26,865 bases of DNA from Chara braunii (Eukaryota > Streptophyta > Charophyceae > Charales > Characeae), in the NCBI GenBank assembly GCA_003427395.1, contig BFEA01000083.1, positions 817,163 to 844,027 on the forward strand, in the 5' to 3' direction. Every line of letters starts with the position of its first letter. The first letter of the stretch is position 1. The notes under the pieces were generated by a model. It had not been told where the DNA came from and did not search any database. It was given only the letters and a program-made list of their open reading frames with translations. Below are positions 1-8,527 of this stretch, in pieces. The position numbers and the translations under genes are program-made.

Positions 1-72
1 GCTTCTGAAAGGGGTTTCAGGTACACCCATCCAAATGGTTGGATAGGGGTACCTGAAACCCCTTTCAGAAGC
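1..72. repeat. Near-perfect hairpin, 24-bp perfect outer arms
   Basis: Positions 1-24 are the exact reverse complement of 49-72. The stem continues inward to about position 34 against 39, with two mismatches and a loop of four bases. A third copy of the arm, slightly diverged, lies at 137-160. It is part of the foldback element. Confidence 0.9.
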
Positions 73-330
73 TTCAGCCACTTCAGGACATTTCAGGAAT
101 TTCAGGTGGGGACTTGAAACCGCTGAAGAGGCTGAAGCTTCTAAAAGGGGGTTCAGGTACCCCCATCCCACCATTTGCAATGGATCAACCTGAAGTGGTT
201 CAACTGCCTGAAGGCGGTTTCAGACAACCCCATGTATAGATCCACACACAATCCGAAAGTGTAGTAACCTAAAGTGGCTGAACTGCCTGAAAGGAGAACT
301 GAAAATATATGCACCCGTTAACCATCTCTC
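1..330 (+). mobile_element. Foldback DNA element, copy C (right part, cut by window start)
   Basis: This stretch is built from short CCTGAA/TTCAGG-type words in direct and inverted order, as are copies A (12438) and B (24098). Its right end, around 314-330, reads GTTAACCATCTCTC, matching the ends of A and B (GTTAACCTTCTCTC). Reverse-complemented, this end gives GGTTAACGGGT, close to the left end of A and B (GGTTATCGGGT), so the family appears to have terminal inverted repeats. The interior is too different from A and B to align along its length. The left end and left target duplication lie outside the window. No coding capacity is visible, so it would be non-autonomous. Confidence 0.55.
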
Positions 331-660
331 TTCAATGGACTTCACCGCACGTTCCGTCGCCTGACTCGCACCTTGGACACCACTCAATTCTCTCTTGCAT
401 TGTGTAGTACGCTTTGAATTTGATTTGTTGTGTTTTTATGGAGCTGAGTCTAACTTGGCTTGGGAGGACTTCATACGTAGTCGGACCAGACTGTATTGCG
501 GAATCAGATCTCTCTGATCTTTATTTTTTTAATTGTTTTGATTGCTCTTCAGTCCAAATGAATTGTCGCTCCGGCTAGGAGTTCTACCTTCTCTTCTAGT
601 TGCTTTCAAGTTGTTTCTTTCATTCGTTTCGTTAAATGTCTGCATCTACACGATCAGAAA
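331..660 (+). other. Non-coding leader or LTR remnant before element 1
   Basis: No coding frame is visible. By position it should be the end of the 5' LTR and the leader of element 1. However, I could not find the same sequence in the downstream LTR region (6372-7700), so this is inference only. The foldback element immediately to the left may have inserted into, or replaced, the rest of the 5' LTR. Confidence 0.3.
500..513 (+). promoter_or_regulatory. Candidate primer binding site of element 1
   Basis: The sequence GGAATCAGATCTCT differs at two of 14 positions from the plant-type site GGTATCAGAGCTCT, which pairs with initiator tRNA-Met. It lies upstream of gag, as expected. No LTR end ending in CA directly precedes it, so the call is weak. 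Confidence 0.25.
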
Positions 661-666
661 CGCGCG

Positions 667-729
<63 letters not shown>

Positions 730-732
730 AGA
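661..732. repeat. Compound (CG)n(AG)n microsatellite
   Basis: About 11 CG units (661-682) pass directly into a long AG run that becomes imperfect near 725-732. The Arg-Glu and Ser-Leu repeat peptides encoded here in several frames are products of the repeat, not genes. Confidence 0.97.
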
Positions 733-744
733 AGTTGTCGAGTC

Positions 745-2426
745 TTGCTCTTGAGGGAGCGAGGAGAGGGAGATGAATGTTTGTCCCAGAACTGTGAGGA
801 AGTACTAACCTCTCTTGCAAAACTTATTGACACCCTCATCCTCCATCATGGCATCTGCAACAGAATGAAAGTTGCAAATGGACGTTGCTTGAAGGCAGAA
901 AAAACGCAGTACCAGTTCTTTTATGAAAAAGCGTTGACGAAGAAAGAGGAAGAGAAGGAAAAGGAGAAGGGAGACAAAGTAAAGGCTCATGAAGCCGTCT
1001 TCAGTACCATGTCCGCCTTAACAGATGTTGAGGTGGAAGAGAAGATTGTCCCACTTCTTAGGGTTTTCGTAGATGTCCGGGTTGTTGAAGATCCTACTGA
1101 CCAACTCAACTCGCAAAGGTGTTTGATGAACTCAAGAAGTTGCGCGAGGATATGACCTTGATGACACAGCAGCACCGCGACCAGCTGGAACAGTTTGCTA
1201 ACATGCAGCCGGCCCAAAGTATCCTTCCATCTGCTTACCCTGCTTCTAGTGTTGCGTGTCTGTCCATTTTTGCCCCTCTAACTGTGTCTTCTTCTTCTTC
1301 TTCTTCTTTGAGTGTGGTCAACAGGCTATCCGGACCTGCAGCAGGTCCATACCCCGTTGTTGCTGCTGCTGTTGCTAAAGTAGCAAGTGGCAGTGCAGGG
1401 CATTCTGAAACTGTTGCAGCCCCAAATTCGGAACCAACAATCGCTTGTCCTAACTGCAGCTCTCCCTTCATAGATAGAAAGACGACACAAATTTTGTCTA
1501 AATATGACAGAAAGAACGACATTGAATCCTGGATCAGTTCTATGCGATCCTACTTTGATGTGTTGGGGACACCCCCGATTACTCGGTCGTTGGTCCTAAG
1601 GACCAATGTGGAACCCACCGTAAGGAGTTTCTTAGAAGTCCAAGTTGTACAGTTAGGCTATAAAAGAATAGACATGAACAAATGGTTGAAGGCTATGCCA
1701 ATAGCTACACTCGAGGATCTCTTGATCAAGCAATATGCGGATCCGCATGCTGCAGCCAAAGCTACACTCAAGCTTGACAAGCTCAAGCACAACAAGTGGA
1801 CCGCACGATGCATAATCTGCAACAGTACGTTAGTAAACTCTTTGTTACTCCTGATCTGGAGATGACTACGCAGTCTTGTTTGAATGTGATTAAAGATACG
1901 GTTCCCTCTACTGTAACACATCGTCTGGGGCTCAGACTCATAGCATATACAGATTGGTTTTCCCTCATGTGGGATTTAGTGAAGTTGGAGACACAAGACC
2001 TCCCCGGTGGATCGGGTGGCAAAAAGACCACCAGCTACAAACGGTTTCCGGATAGCAACCATTTTGCAGCGCACGATCAACTCGAGGTTGATGAGGAGAA
2101 CTTCACAAATGACTCTTCTCTTGGTGACGATTAGGAGCAAGACTGCGAGGCATCTTGCTCTTCGTCAGCCCATGAGTCCGACTATGTAGATGATGATGAA
2201 TCAATGAATGTCTTTAAGAAGACTGCCTTCAAAAGTAAGGAACACAATGAAGAATAACACTAATATCATCCACCTTCCCAAGGGAGCAAAGATTTCACCC
2301 AAACTGGAGGATCCTGCCACAAAACCATGGGTAGATCTCCGGATTAGTGAAAGTGAGTGGAAACACAGTGTGAAGAACGGGGTTTGCCTGCATTGCACCA
2401 AACCGGGACACTAAGTCCAACATTGC
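745..2426 (+). pseudogene. gag: Element 1 gag (broken)
   Basis: Gag is the capsid and nucleocapsid precursor. The trace passes through frame 1 (745-1155, a Lys/Glu-rich stretch that may not be gag), frame 0 (1119-1800, with a coiled-coil-like start FDELKKLREDM and the capsid-like part SKYDRKNDIESWISSMRSYF), then frame 2 from about 1800 to 2257 with a TAG at 2132, then frame 0 again (2208-2426). The last part ends in a CCHC zinc knuckle (CX2CX4HX4C) in which codon 2412-2414, just after the histidine, is TAA; the final cysteine is at 2424-2426. At least three frame changes and several stops are needed. The start codon is uncertain. Confidence 0.7.
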
Positions 2427-3103
2427 TTCAGATTGCAGCAAGGAAACCATCAAAGGAGGTAGACACATCATCAACACACTCTACAGACGGAGAGGTTGAA
2501 CATGTAAGTGCAGATCCTTCACCGGATTCTGATCCTACTCAACAAAGCTCTCTTGAGACCCCATCTGATGTTGATTCCAAGGCTGAGAAAATGCACATCC
2601 TGTACAAGGAGCTTTGGGTGGAGTCAGAAGAAGTTGACTTTCATGCTCTCTTGCTGCACTGGGCTCACATGAAGCAAGAACGCGTCCAAGGGAAAACAAA
2701 GTTGATCTTCTTCAAACTCCGCATTAACGGTCGTTACATTCGTGCCCTGACTAATTGTGGCGCAACCGCTAACTATTTCTCACCGCACGATATTCGTAAG
2801 GCACGCTTGGGAATGAAGCAAGTGACTTTGCAGAATCCTTATCCGACCCAAGTGGGCAACCAAGAGGTTGCCACATCTACGCATGCAGTCGAAGGTGTGA
2901 ACATTACCTTTGACGCAGACCGCACGATCACGTATGAGTTGAACTTCTATGTCCTTGATAAGTGTCCCTTCGACACGGTTATTGGCTTGGGCTGGTTGCA
3001 GGCCCAATGTAAAAGAACCACGTGGAAGGACTCACAATTTATGGTCAAAGATGTCGTGGGGATCGAGCGTCCAGTCCTCTTGGATGAGCTGCACGAGTCC
3101 TAA
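2427..3103 (+). pseudogene. Element 1 aspartic protease region (active site lost)
   Basis: This is one open frame from before 2427 to the stop at 3101. The first part is acidic and Ser/Thr-rich (linker). The retropepsin-like part is LRINGRYIRALTNCGATANY, followed by the conserved FDTVIGLGWL pattern near 2967-2999. Retropepsins of this group carry D-[ST/C]-G-A at the active site; here the codon at 2753-2755 is AAT, so the catalytic Asp reads Asn (compare DCGAS in element 2). This is a loss of catalysis independent of the frame breaks around it. It lies between the gag zinc knuckle and the RT linker. Confidence 0.75.
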
Positions 3104-3411
3104 GTGACTTTTCTCAATGCAATGAAATTCTACAAAAAGTGGCGCAGGCGCTAAGTTGAGCCTTTGTTAGACCTGCTCATGTGCCATTTATTTTTGTTGT
3201 ACATAATGATTCTACTTTGCATGTTGTTTCTACTTCTAATGCAACTAATTTTACCTCTACTTGATCTACTTCTAGTCCAAACAATCCTGCTTCAAATTTT
3301 GTTGCTTTGACTACACCTATGTAATCCGGTATGCTTGCACCTGAATCTGATGATCCACCTCTGGAGGTCCCATAAAAGATCCGCAACCATCTCAACTGAT
3401 TCCTTGAAGTT
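3104..3411 (+). other. Element 1 protease-RT linker, interrupted
   Basis: From about 3184 this stretch reads in the same frame as the RT that follows. It encodes a low-complexity Ser/Thr/Asn-rich linker and then a segment leading into the RT (LEVLVEPRGVPV). It is interrupted by stops TGA (about 3262), TAA (about 3322 and 3373) and TGA (about 3400). No independent gene is visible. Confidence 0.55.
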
Positions 3412-4154
3412 TTGGTCGAACCACGTGGAGTTCCCGTGTGTGCGGTTCGACACAAAATCGAGTTGATAGAAGGCAGCACTCTTCGAAAGGGATGTGTCTA
3501 TCGAATGGGCTCAGACGAATTGGAGAAGTTGCGAAGGCAGATCGATGACATGCTTGAAAAATGTTGGATCAAGCCAAGCGAATCCGAATTCGGTGCACCA
3601 GTTTTGTTTGTCCCTAAGAAAGGAGACAAGTTACAGATGTGTATCGATTACCGCAGATTGAACAGAATAACCAGAAATAATGCATACCCTTTGCCACACA
3701 TTGATGATCTGCTTGATGTTGCAGGTGGATGCAAGGTCTTCAGCAAGATCGATCTTAAGTTTGGTTACTACCAGATTGAAGTCGACACCGCAAACCAGCA
3801 TAAAATTGCATTCAAAACTCGCAATGGGTTGTACGAATTTGTTGTCATGCCCTTCGACCTCACGATGCACCGACCACCTTCCAAAGTCTCATGGACAAGG
3901 TGTTCCGCAGTCAGATCAATTGATTTGTTGTTATTTATTTGGATGACATACTAATTTTCAGCAAATCGATGGAGGAACACATAAAACACATTGAGAAAGT
4001 GTTGCAGATCCTCAAGGATGCGCAACTCCATCTCAACTTAGAGAAATCTGAGTTTGGGAGGGACAGCGTCATCTACCTTGGTCATCGGTTGTCCACTGCA
4101 GGCCTAGAGCCCGAGGCAACCAAAGTGGAGGTCATCCGCAAATCGCACAACTGA
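3412..4154 (+). pseudogene. pol: Element 1 reverse transcriptase (frameshifted)
   Basis: This domain copied the element's RNA into DNA. The sequence shows WIKPSESEFGAPVLFVPKKG, then CIDYRRLN, YPLPHIDDLL, SKIDLKFGYYQIEV (first catalytic Asp present) and VVMPF. At about 3865 the frame changes by one missing base. The new frame carries a TGA at 3921-3923 and then the catalytic YLDD at 3936-3947, followed by ILIFSKSMEEH and a thumb region to 4154 (stop 4152). The YLDD motif is intact, but it lies in a different frame from the fingers and palm. Family assignment is secure from motif order and spacing. Confidence 0.9.
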
Positions 4155-4210
4155 CAAATGTCTGAGAGTTTCGTTCTTTTCTTGGTCTCGCATCGTACTG
4201 ATGTAAGTTT

Positions 4211-4740
4211 GTGCCCAAATTCTCTATCATCGCCCGTCCGTTGTCCAAATTGACAAGCAAGAACGTGTCTTACACGTGGGATGGGGAATGCACAGCCGCC
4301 TTCCAAGCATTGAAGAAGGCATTGGTGGGTCATCCGGTGCTCCATATTGCAGATCCCAAACTTACATTCGTTGTAACTAAGGATGCGAGCTTGTATGGGA
4401 TCGGTGCAGTGCTGCAGCAAGATGATGGTGAAGGTTTACGTCGCTCGAGTACTACAACAAAAGCATGCCCAGTCACAAGGTAGCTGCCTCCATTTACATC
4501 CGAAAACTGTATGCCTTGAGAGAGGCACTAGATCATTGGAAACACTACCTCTTGGGTCGCCATTTCAAAGTGTTCTCAGACCACGAGACTTTGAAATGGA
4601 TCCAGATATAAATTAATCCATCAACTACATTGACCCGCTGGCTGCATGAGATTGATGTGTATGATTTTGAACTTAAACACAAGAAAAACGGTTACAATCG
4701 CGTTGCGGATGCTTTGTCTCACCACCCTGAGTACATGACT
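4211..4740 (+). pseudogene. pol: Element 1 RNase H (frameshifted, one catalytic residue lost)
   Basis: The first part (4211-4483) shows the connection region WDGECTAAFQALKKALVGHP and the RNase H start VTKDASLYGIGAVLQQ, with the first catalytic Asp at 4382-4384. A frameshift near 4440-4465 moves the rest to frame 1: YALREALDHWKHYLLGRHF, then SDHETLKW with the third Asp. At the usual catalytic Glu before this helix the codon 4504-4506 is AAA (Lys), by alignment with KELLA/KEMMA-type relatives. A TAA lies at 4609-4611. The domain continues to RWLHEIDVYDFELKHKKN and VADALSHH, the usual end of Ty3/Gypsy RNase H. Confidence 0.8.
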
Positions 4741-5621
4741 TGCCTTGTGGGTTCCTATGATTTCCATAAGAATTTGAAGGAGGAACTAGTTGAGCATACT
4801 GCTAAGGACCCGGAACTATGTCCCATCCTTGAGCAGATCCAAGCTGACCCTAGCAATCAGCCTGATTTCCATGAGTGTAAAGGTTTGTTCTTCTGACGTT
4901 ACGGGAAGTACGACCGACTGTGTTTACCCAGCCATGAGCCTATCCATACTCACTTCTTGGATTTGGCTCATGACCGGAGTGAACACTTCGGTTTTGAGAA
5001 GACATGCGATAATTTATTGCAAACGTTTGTATGACCTGGGATGAAAGGAATAACCCAAAAGTTTGTGGCTGAGTGTGAAGTTTGTCAACGCATCAAACCG
5101 TCTCGGCAAAAACCCTATGGGCTGCTGCATCCTCTTACTATTCCTGATGATTCGGGTGAGTCTCTTTCCATCGACTTCAAGGACATGGGAAAGAAGAACA
5201 GGAACGGATATTCCCAAGCAATGGTGATCGTTGACCGCTTTTCAAAATTTCTGAATTTGATCCCATTGCCACCTCACACCCCAACTAACCTTGTGATTGC
5301 GGAGTTCACAATAAGTACATTTTGCAGTGTGGGTTCCCAAAGACTCTTGTGAGTGACCGGGACACTAGGTTCATAAGTGCAGATTGGAAGGACTGCATCT
5401 CCCAAATCTGTGACCTCGAATTCAAGATGACGCCTGGTCGACATCCCGAAGCCAATGGACTGATGGAGGAGATAAACCAGACTGTGATCCAAGTTCTTCG
5501 AGCTCTAATTGTGCCTGGTCAGAACTCTTGGGATGTTGAATTGCCGATTGTGCAAAGATTGTATAACAACTTCATACACTCCTCCACCGGGATGACACCT
5601 AATCGGCTGCACCTCGGGTGA
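4741..5621 (+). pseudogene. pol: Element 1 integrase core (broken)
   Basis: Integrase inserts the DNA copy. The zinc-binding HHCC part has histidines in HTHFLDLAHDRSEHFGFEKT and cysteines in CEVCQRIKPS. Stops TGA at 4894-4896 and TGA at 5032-5034 interrupt it; the second sits where the conserved Trp of the W-P-G-M motif is expected. The catalytic core shows the first Asp in LSIDFKDMG, then after a frameshift around 5310-5322 the second Asp in VSDRDTRF and the Glu in HPEANGLMEEINQ. So the D,D,E residues all survive, but in two frames. The segment ends at TGA 5619-5621. Confidence 0.88.
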
Positions 5622-6188
5622 CAAATTCACAATCCCCTATCCTATTTGTTTCTTGACCCGCCACCTGGCCTAACACTTGGCCAACCAGGCTACATCGCTA
5701 AGTTTGATCGCTTGCTCAAAGTTGTTGTTGCAACTATAGAAAGGCGACACAGTCCCATGATTAAGCATGCTAATGAAAAACACCAGCCTGAACCTTTCAC
5801 TATGGGAAGCTATGTCTGGGTCAAAATATCTGAATTTTTTGAAGAAGAAGGTGTATCACGAAAGCTCCTTACTCAGTATTACGGTCCGTGGAAGATACTG
5901 AACTAGGTAGGGAAGGATTTATTCGGTCCTTCTTACACGATCGATGTGCCTACTCATCTGCGCGTGTACCTAGTCTGTCACGCGTCAAAGTTATTTCTGT
6001 ATGTACCACCTGAAACTTTTCAGTATCGAGAATCGGTGATTCCTCGTGCAATCAATGACTGTCACGAGATTGATAGAATTATCGAGCACAGTGGAAAAGG
6101 AAAAAATAGACAATACAAAGTTCGTTTTCTATATCACCCATTAAATGATTTTTACTGGATTTCTAAAGAAAAACTTGCTGCAGAGTGA
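5622..6188 (+). pseudogene. pol: Element 1 integrase C-terminus with chromodomain-like tail
   Basis: It is in the same frame as the preceding integrase fragment. The GPY/F module reads YYGPWKIL at about 5878-5901, followed by TAG at 5904-5906, then PTHLRVYLVCHASKL, then a chromodomain-like segment from about 6063 (HEIDRIIEHSGKGKNRQYKV, then FYWISKEKL). The Trp of the canonical V-K-W motif is Phe here, so the aromatic cage that binds methylated histone H3 is incomplete. Chromodomains without a full cage are known in plant chromoviruses. The stop at 6186-6188 is the natural end of pol. Confidence 0.75.
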
Positions 6189-6320
6189 CCCGCGAGTCGT
6201 CAATGCATATGAACGACTGATTGTCTCCGAACAACAACCTCAATTCACCGCTACCCTCACTCCTACGGAACATACCCGATCTCTCTTTGCCATTTACGCT
6301 AATGATGCGTTATGTAGGAA

Positions 6321-6345
6321 CTTTGAGTGAGTTACGCACTCAAAG
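6321..6345. repeat. Hairpin between pol and the purine tract of element 1
   Basis: CTTTGAGTG (6321-6329) is the exact reverse complement of CACTCAAAG (6337-6345), with a 7-base loop. It lies 13 bases upstream of the purine tract. Confidence 0.85.
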
Positions 6346-6358
6346 GGACCTCGCTCTT

Positions 6359-6371
6359 GAGGGGCGGGTAG
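6359..6371 (+). promoter_or_regulatory. Polypurine tract of element 1 (plus-strand primer)
   Basis: The G-rich tract GAGGGGCGGGTAG lies about 170 bases after the pol stop and directly before a TGTAATG start. This is the position of the plus-strand primer in LTR retrotransposons. One C and one T interrupt the purines. Confidence 0.55.
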
Positions 6372-7700
6372 TGTAATGACCTGCCATAACACAGGCTGAG
6401 AACACTACTGATTTATGAGTTCGAACGATGGAATGGATGCCTTGCTGAGATTCCCGCATTCTGCTGAGTTTTTAAAGTGTGTGTGTGTGTATGTTTGGTG
6501 ACCTGCGTGCCTGTCTGAGTGCTTATCGACATGAATGTGTGTGTGACTCGCAAGGGTATTTGCTTGTTTGGGAGGCCCGGAGGGCCTATACTTACCTATG
6601 GCCGTGACATTGAGGTTTGCAGCAGGGAAAACAATCAAATGGCAGAGCCAGAGGCCCGTGGCACTTAGAGTAGCGGAAAAACACTCAAGTAGCAGGTAGG
6701 TCGGTACCGCACCCAGTAGATGTGTCGGGTACTCGAGGCCGAGCAGAAGAAGACAAAGTTGGCATTTTTAGAGGGCCAGTAGCTTTAGGCTAGGCCTAGG
6801 CGGGTACCAGTCCATCCAATCTGAGTCCAGGGCCTGTACAGGCAATATCATAGTCTGCAATGATGTTTCCCTCTGAAAAAGCGGAGGTACCGGCTGCTTG
6901 GGAGGTCGAGTGGCCTGGAAGTCATCGCCCAGGAGAAAGGGGGGGTCTGGTAGGCCGCTATATCTTGCGGCTGAGCAAAGAGCCCAACCTCATTTTTCAT
7001 TGTGCGAGTTCGGTGACATGCTGCTGGACCGCTGACTACTACAACGCTGTTGGGAGGAAGAAGCCCGAGAGCTTCCACCTTGGCTATGGTTGACACCATC
7101 TTCATCACCTTGTTAGGCGCTGCATCTAGAATACCCCAGTTGGGGTAGTGCCGCATCAAGGAAGCTCGGGACAAAGTCAGGCATGGTGGTTGAATGGGCA
7201 GCGGCATAGCTGCCTGGTGTTGACCTTGGACAAGAGGACAGCGACATAGCTGCTTTGGGTTGTCCTTTGGACAGGAGGGTAGAACCCTCACTACTCCGCC
7301 ATAGCCTCGGCCTACATGAAGGGGAAGAGGAAGGGTGGTCATGGCCATGGTGAACCTCATGTTGTGCGAGCAGTAGAAGAGGGATTTGGACATTGATTCT
7401 GGTTCAGCCATTCAACATTATTATTGTTATTTCTTGTTTGAATAAGAGGGGAGGAGATAAGGAGGAAGAGAGTGGTTGGCGAAGGAGAGAAGCATTGTCA
7501 TTGGCCTATGCTGGAGTACATCATCTTCTTCTTTTTTCTTTCTTCTTCGTTTTCTTCTTTCCCTCTCTCTCCTCTCAAGTTCATTCATTTCTTTTTGTAA
7601 CTGGATGACATTGTACTTTCTGATGAATGTATACTTTGAAATTGCTCAGGATCGTAACAAATGAATCTACCCCTAAAACATGGAACTATACGCTGCCACA
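6372..7700 (+). repeat. Probable 3' LTR region of element 1 (right end uncertain)
   Basis: It begins TGTAATGACCTGCC directly after the purine tract, as a 3' LTR should. It is non-coding on the plus strand and includes short TG runs near 6478-6491, a pyrimidine-rich stretch around 7521-7575, and a poly-T/CT composition typical of LTR transcript starts. I cannot place the end, because no matching 5' LTR and no target duplication are visible. Somewhere around 7650-7700 is my estimate. Confidence 0.4.
6848..7411 (-). CDS. Unrecognised 187-codon open frame antisense to the LTR region
   Basis: It is an ATG-started open frame on the minus strand, with a TGA at 6848-6850. No domain, signal peptide or membrane segment is recognisable. 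It contains a short internal duplication around the CRCPLVQ / CPKDNPKQ part, matching a local DNA repeat near 7197-7275. A frame of this length can arise by chance in a window of this size, so it may well be meaningless. Confidence 0.12.
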   Translation of the reverse strand: MAEPESMSKSLFYCSHNMRFTMAMTTLPLPLHVGRGYGGVVRVLPSCPKDNPKQLCRCPLVQGQHQAAMPLPIQPPCLTLSRASLMRHYPNWGILDAAPNKVMKMVSTIAKVEALGLLPPNSVVVVSGPAACHRTRTMKNEVGLFAQPQDIAAYQTPPFSWAMTSRPLDLPSSRYLRFFRGKHHCRL

Positions 7701-7858
7701 CCTATGTGTGTGTGTGAGTGAGAGAGAGAGAGAGAGAGAGTGAGGAAAAAAAAATGTCACCTACCTACCTGGTGATTAGCCTCACAAAATTTCAATCAAG
7801 AGGATGAGCAAAACCGGACGAATCTACCTCCAAAACATGGAAATATACACTACTCCAC
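7663..7858. repeat. Pair of diverged ~37-bp direct repeats
   Basis: The segment at 7663-7699 and the one at 7820-7858 share GAATCTACC, AAAACATGGAA and TATAC in the same order with few differences. Between them lie a TG/AG microsatellite and an A9 run. Confidence 0.7.
7705..7743. repeat. (TG)n(AG)n microsatellite
   Basis: A short TG run passes into about 12 AG units, followed after a few bases by a run of nine A residues. Confidence 0.95.
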
Positions 7859-7866
7859 TGTGGCTG

Positions 7867-8527
7867 GGCTCACGCTACTTTTAATGTTGCAGGTAAGTGG
7901 TTCCCTTTTCGTCTGTATTTCTTTTTTTTTCCTTTTTTCATTTTGTTTTTTTGTCTTTATTGTTTCCTTTCCTCCCCTCGTGGCCGTTGGGGCACAGACA
8001 ACAAGGAAAACGGGGGGAGGTTGAAACAAGCAGACAGGAACTTCACGGCAGAACAAAAAATTTGATATTCAACACAGACGCTAAGGTGCGTTAATGTTAA
8101 GGATAGGACCTAGGCAGGAAGCTTTGACGAAGGGCCCGCACCTCTGGCTCAGGCTCGTGACGCCATCGCTTAAGTTTCGGTATAACCCCGGGATCCGCGA
8201 AACCAATGTAAGGAGGGCTTTTCCTCGATAGTCCCAGGGTATTTTGGTGTGAGGGTTGAGAGAAGACGGAAGGAGCCAACCGAGAAGTAGGCTGGAGGAA
8301 AGAGGTGGATCACCGGTGCAGTAAAGAACTTCGGGAGTGGTTACTCCTATCGAGGGAAGTCATCAAAATATCGAAGGAAGAAGCCTTCACTTACTCTGGC
8401 CCCAGAGGTGTTTTAGCTGAAAAAATTGTTCTTCAATCGCTCCGATTTCCAAAGGTGATTACGGTTGAACCACCGCGAGGTATAATTTTATATTCATCAA
8501 ATGCTTAGCCACTAGTAATTTCAAGGA
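7867..8527. other. No gene recognised; flank or 5' region of the LINE relic
   Basis: It contains a T-rich tract at about 7910-7970 and otherwise ordinary sequence. A short plus-strand open frame (8305-8508) shows no domain; it may be 5' UTR or an eroded start of the LINE. The LINE's true 5' end is not evident. Confidence 0.4.

Larger units (their letters stand above)
500..6371 (+). mobile_element. Element 1: degenerate Ty3/Gypsy chromovirus, internal region
   Basis: Domains run gag, protease, reverse transcriptase, RNase H, integrase, GPY/F module, chromodomain-like tail. That is the Ty3/Gypsy chromovirus order, since integrase follows RNase H and no envelope gene follows. Every domain is split by stops or frameshifts, so it cannot make its proteins. 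It is clearly more decayed than element 2 at 13593-23203. The two share architecture and short motifs but differ strongly in sequence, so they are different lineages. No target duplication and no matching LTR pair could be found. Confidence 0.85.

Noticed and set aside
542-839. Open frames on both strands rich in Arg-Glu or Ser-Leu
   Set aside because: They are translations of the CG/AG microsatellite and its edges.
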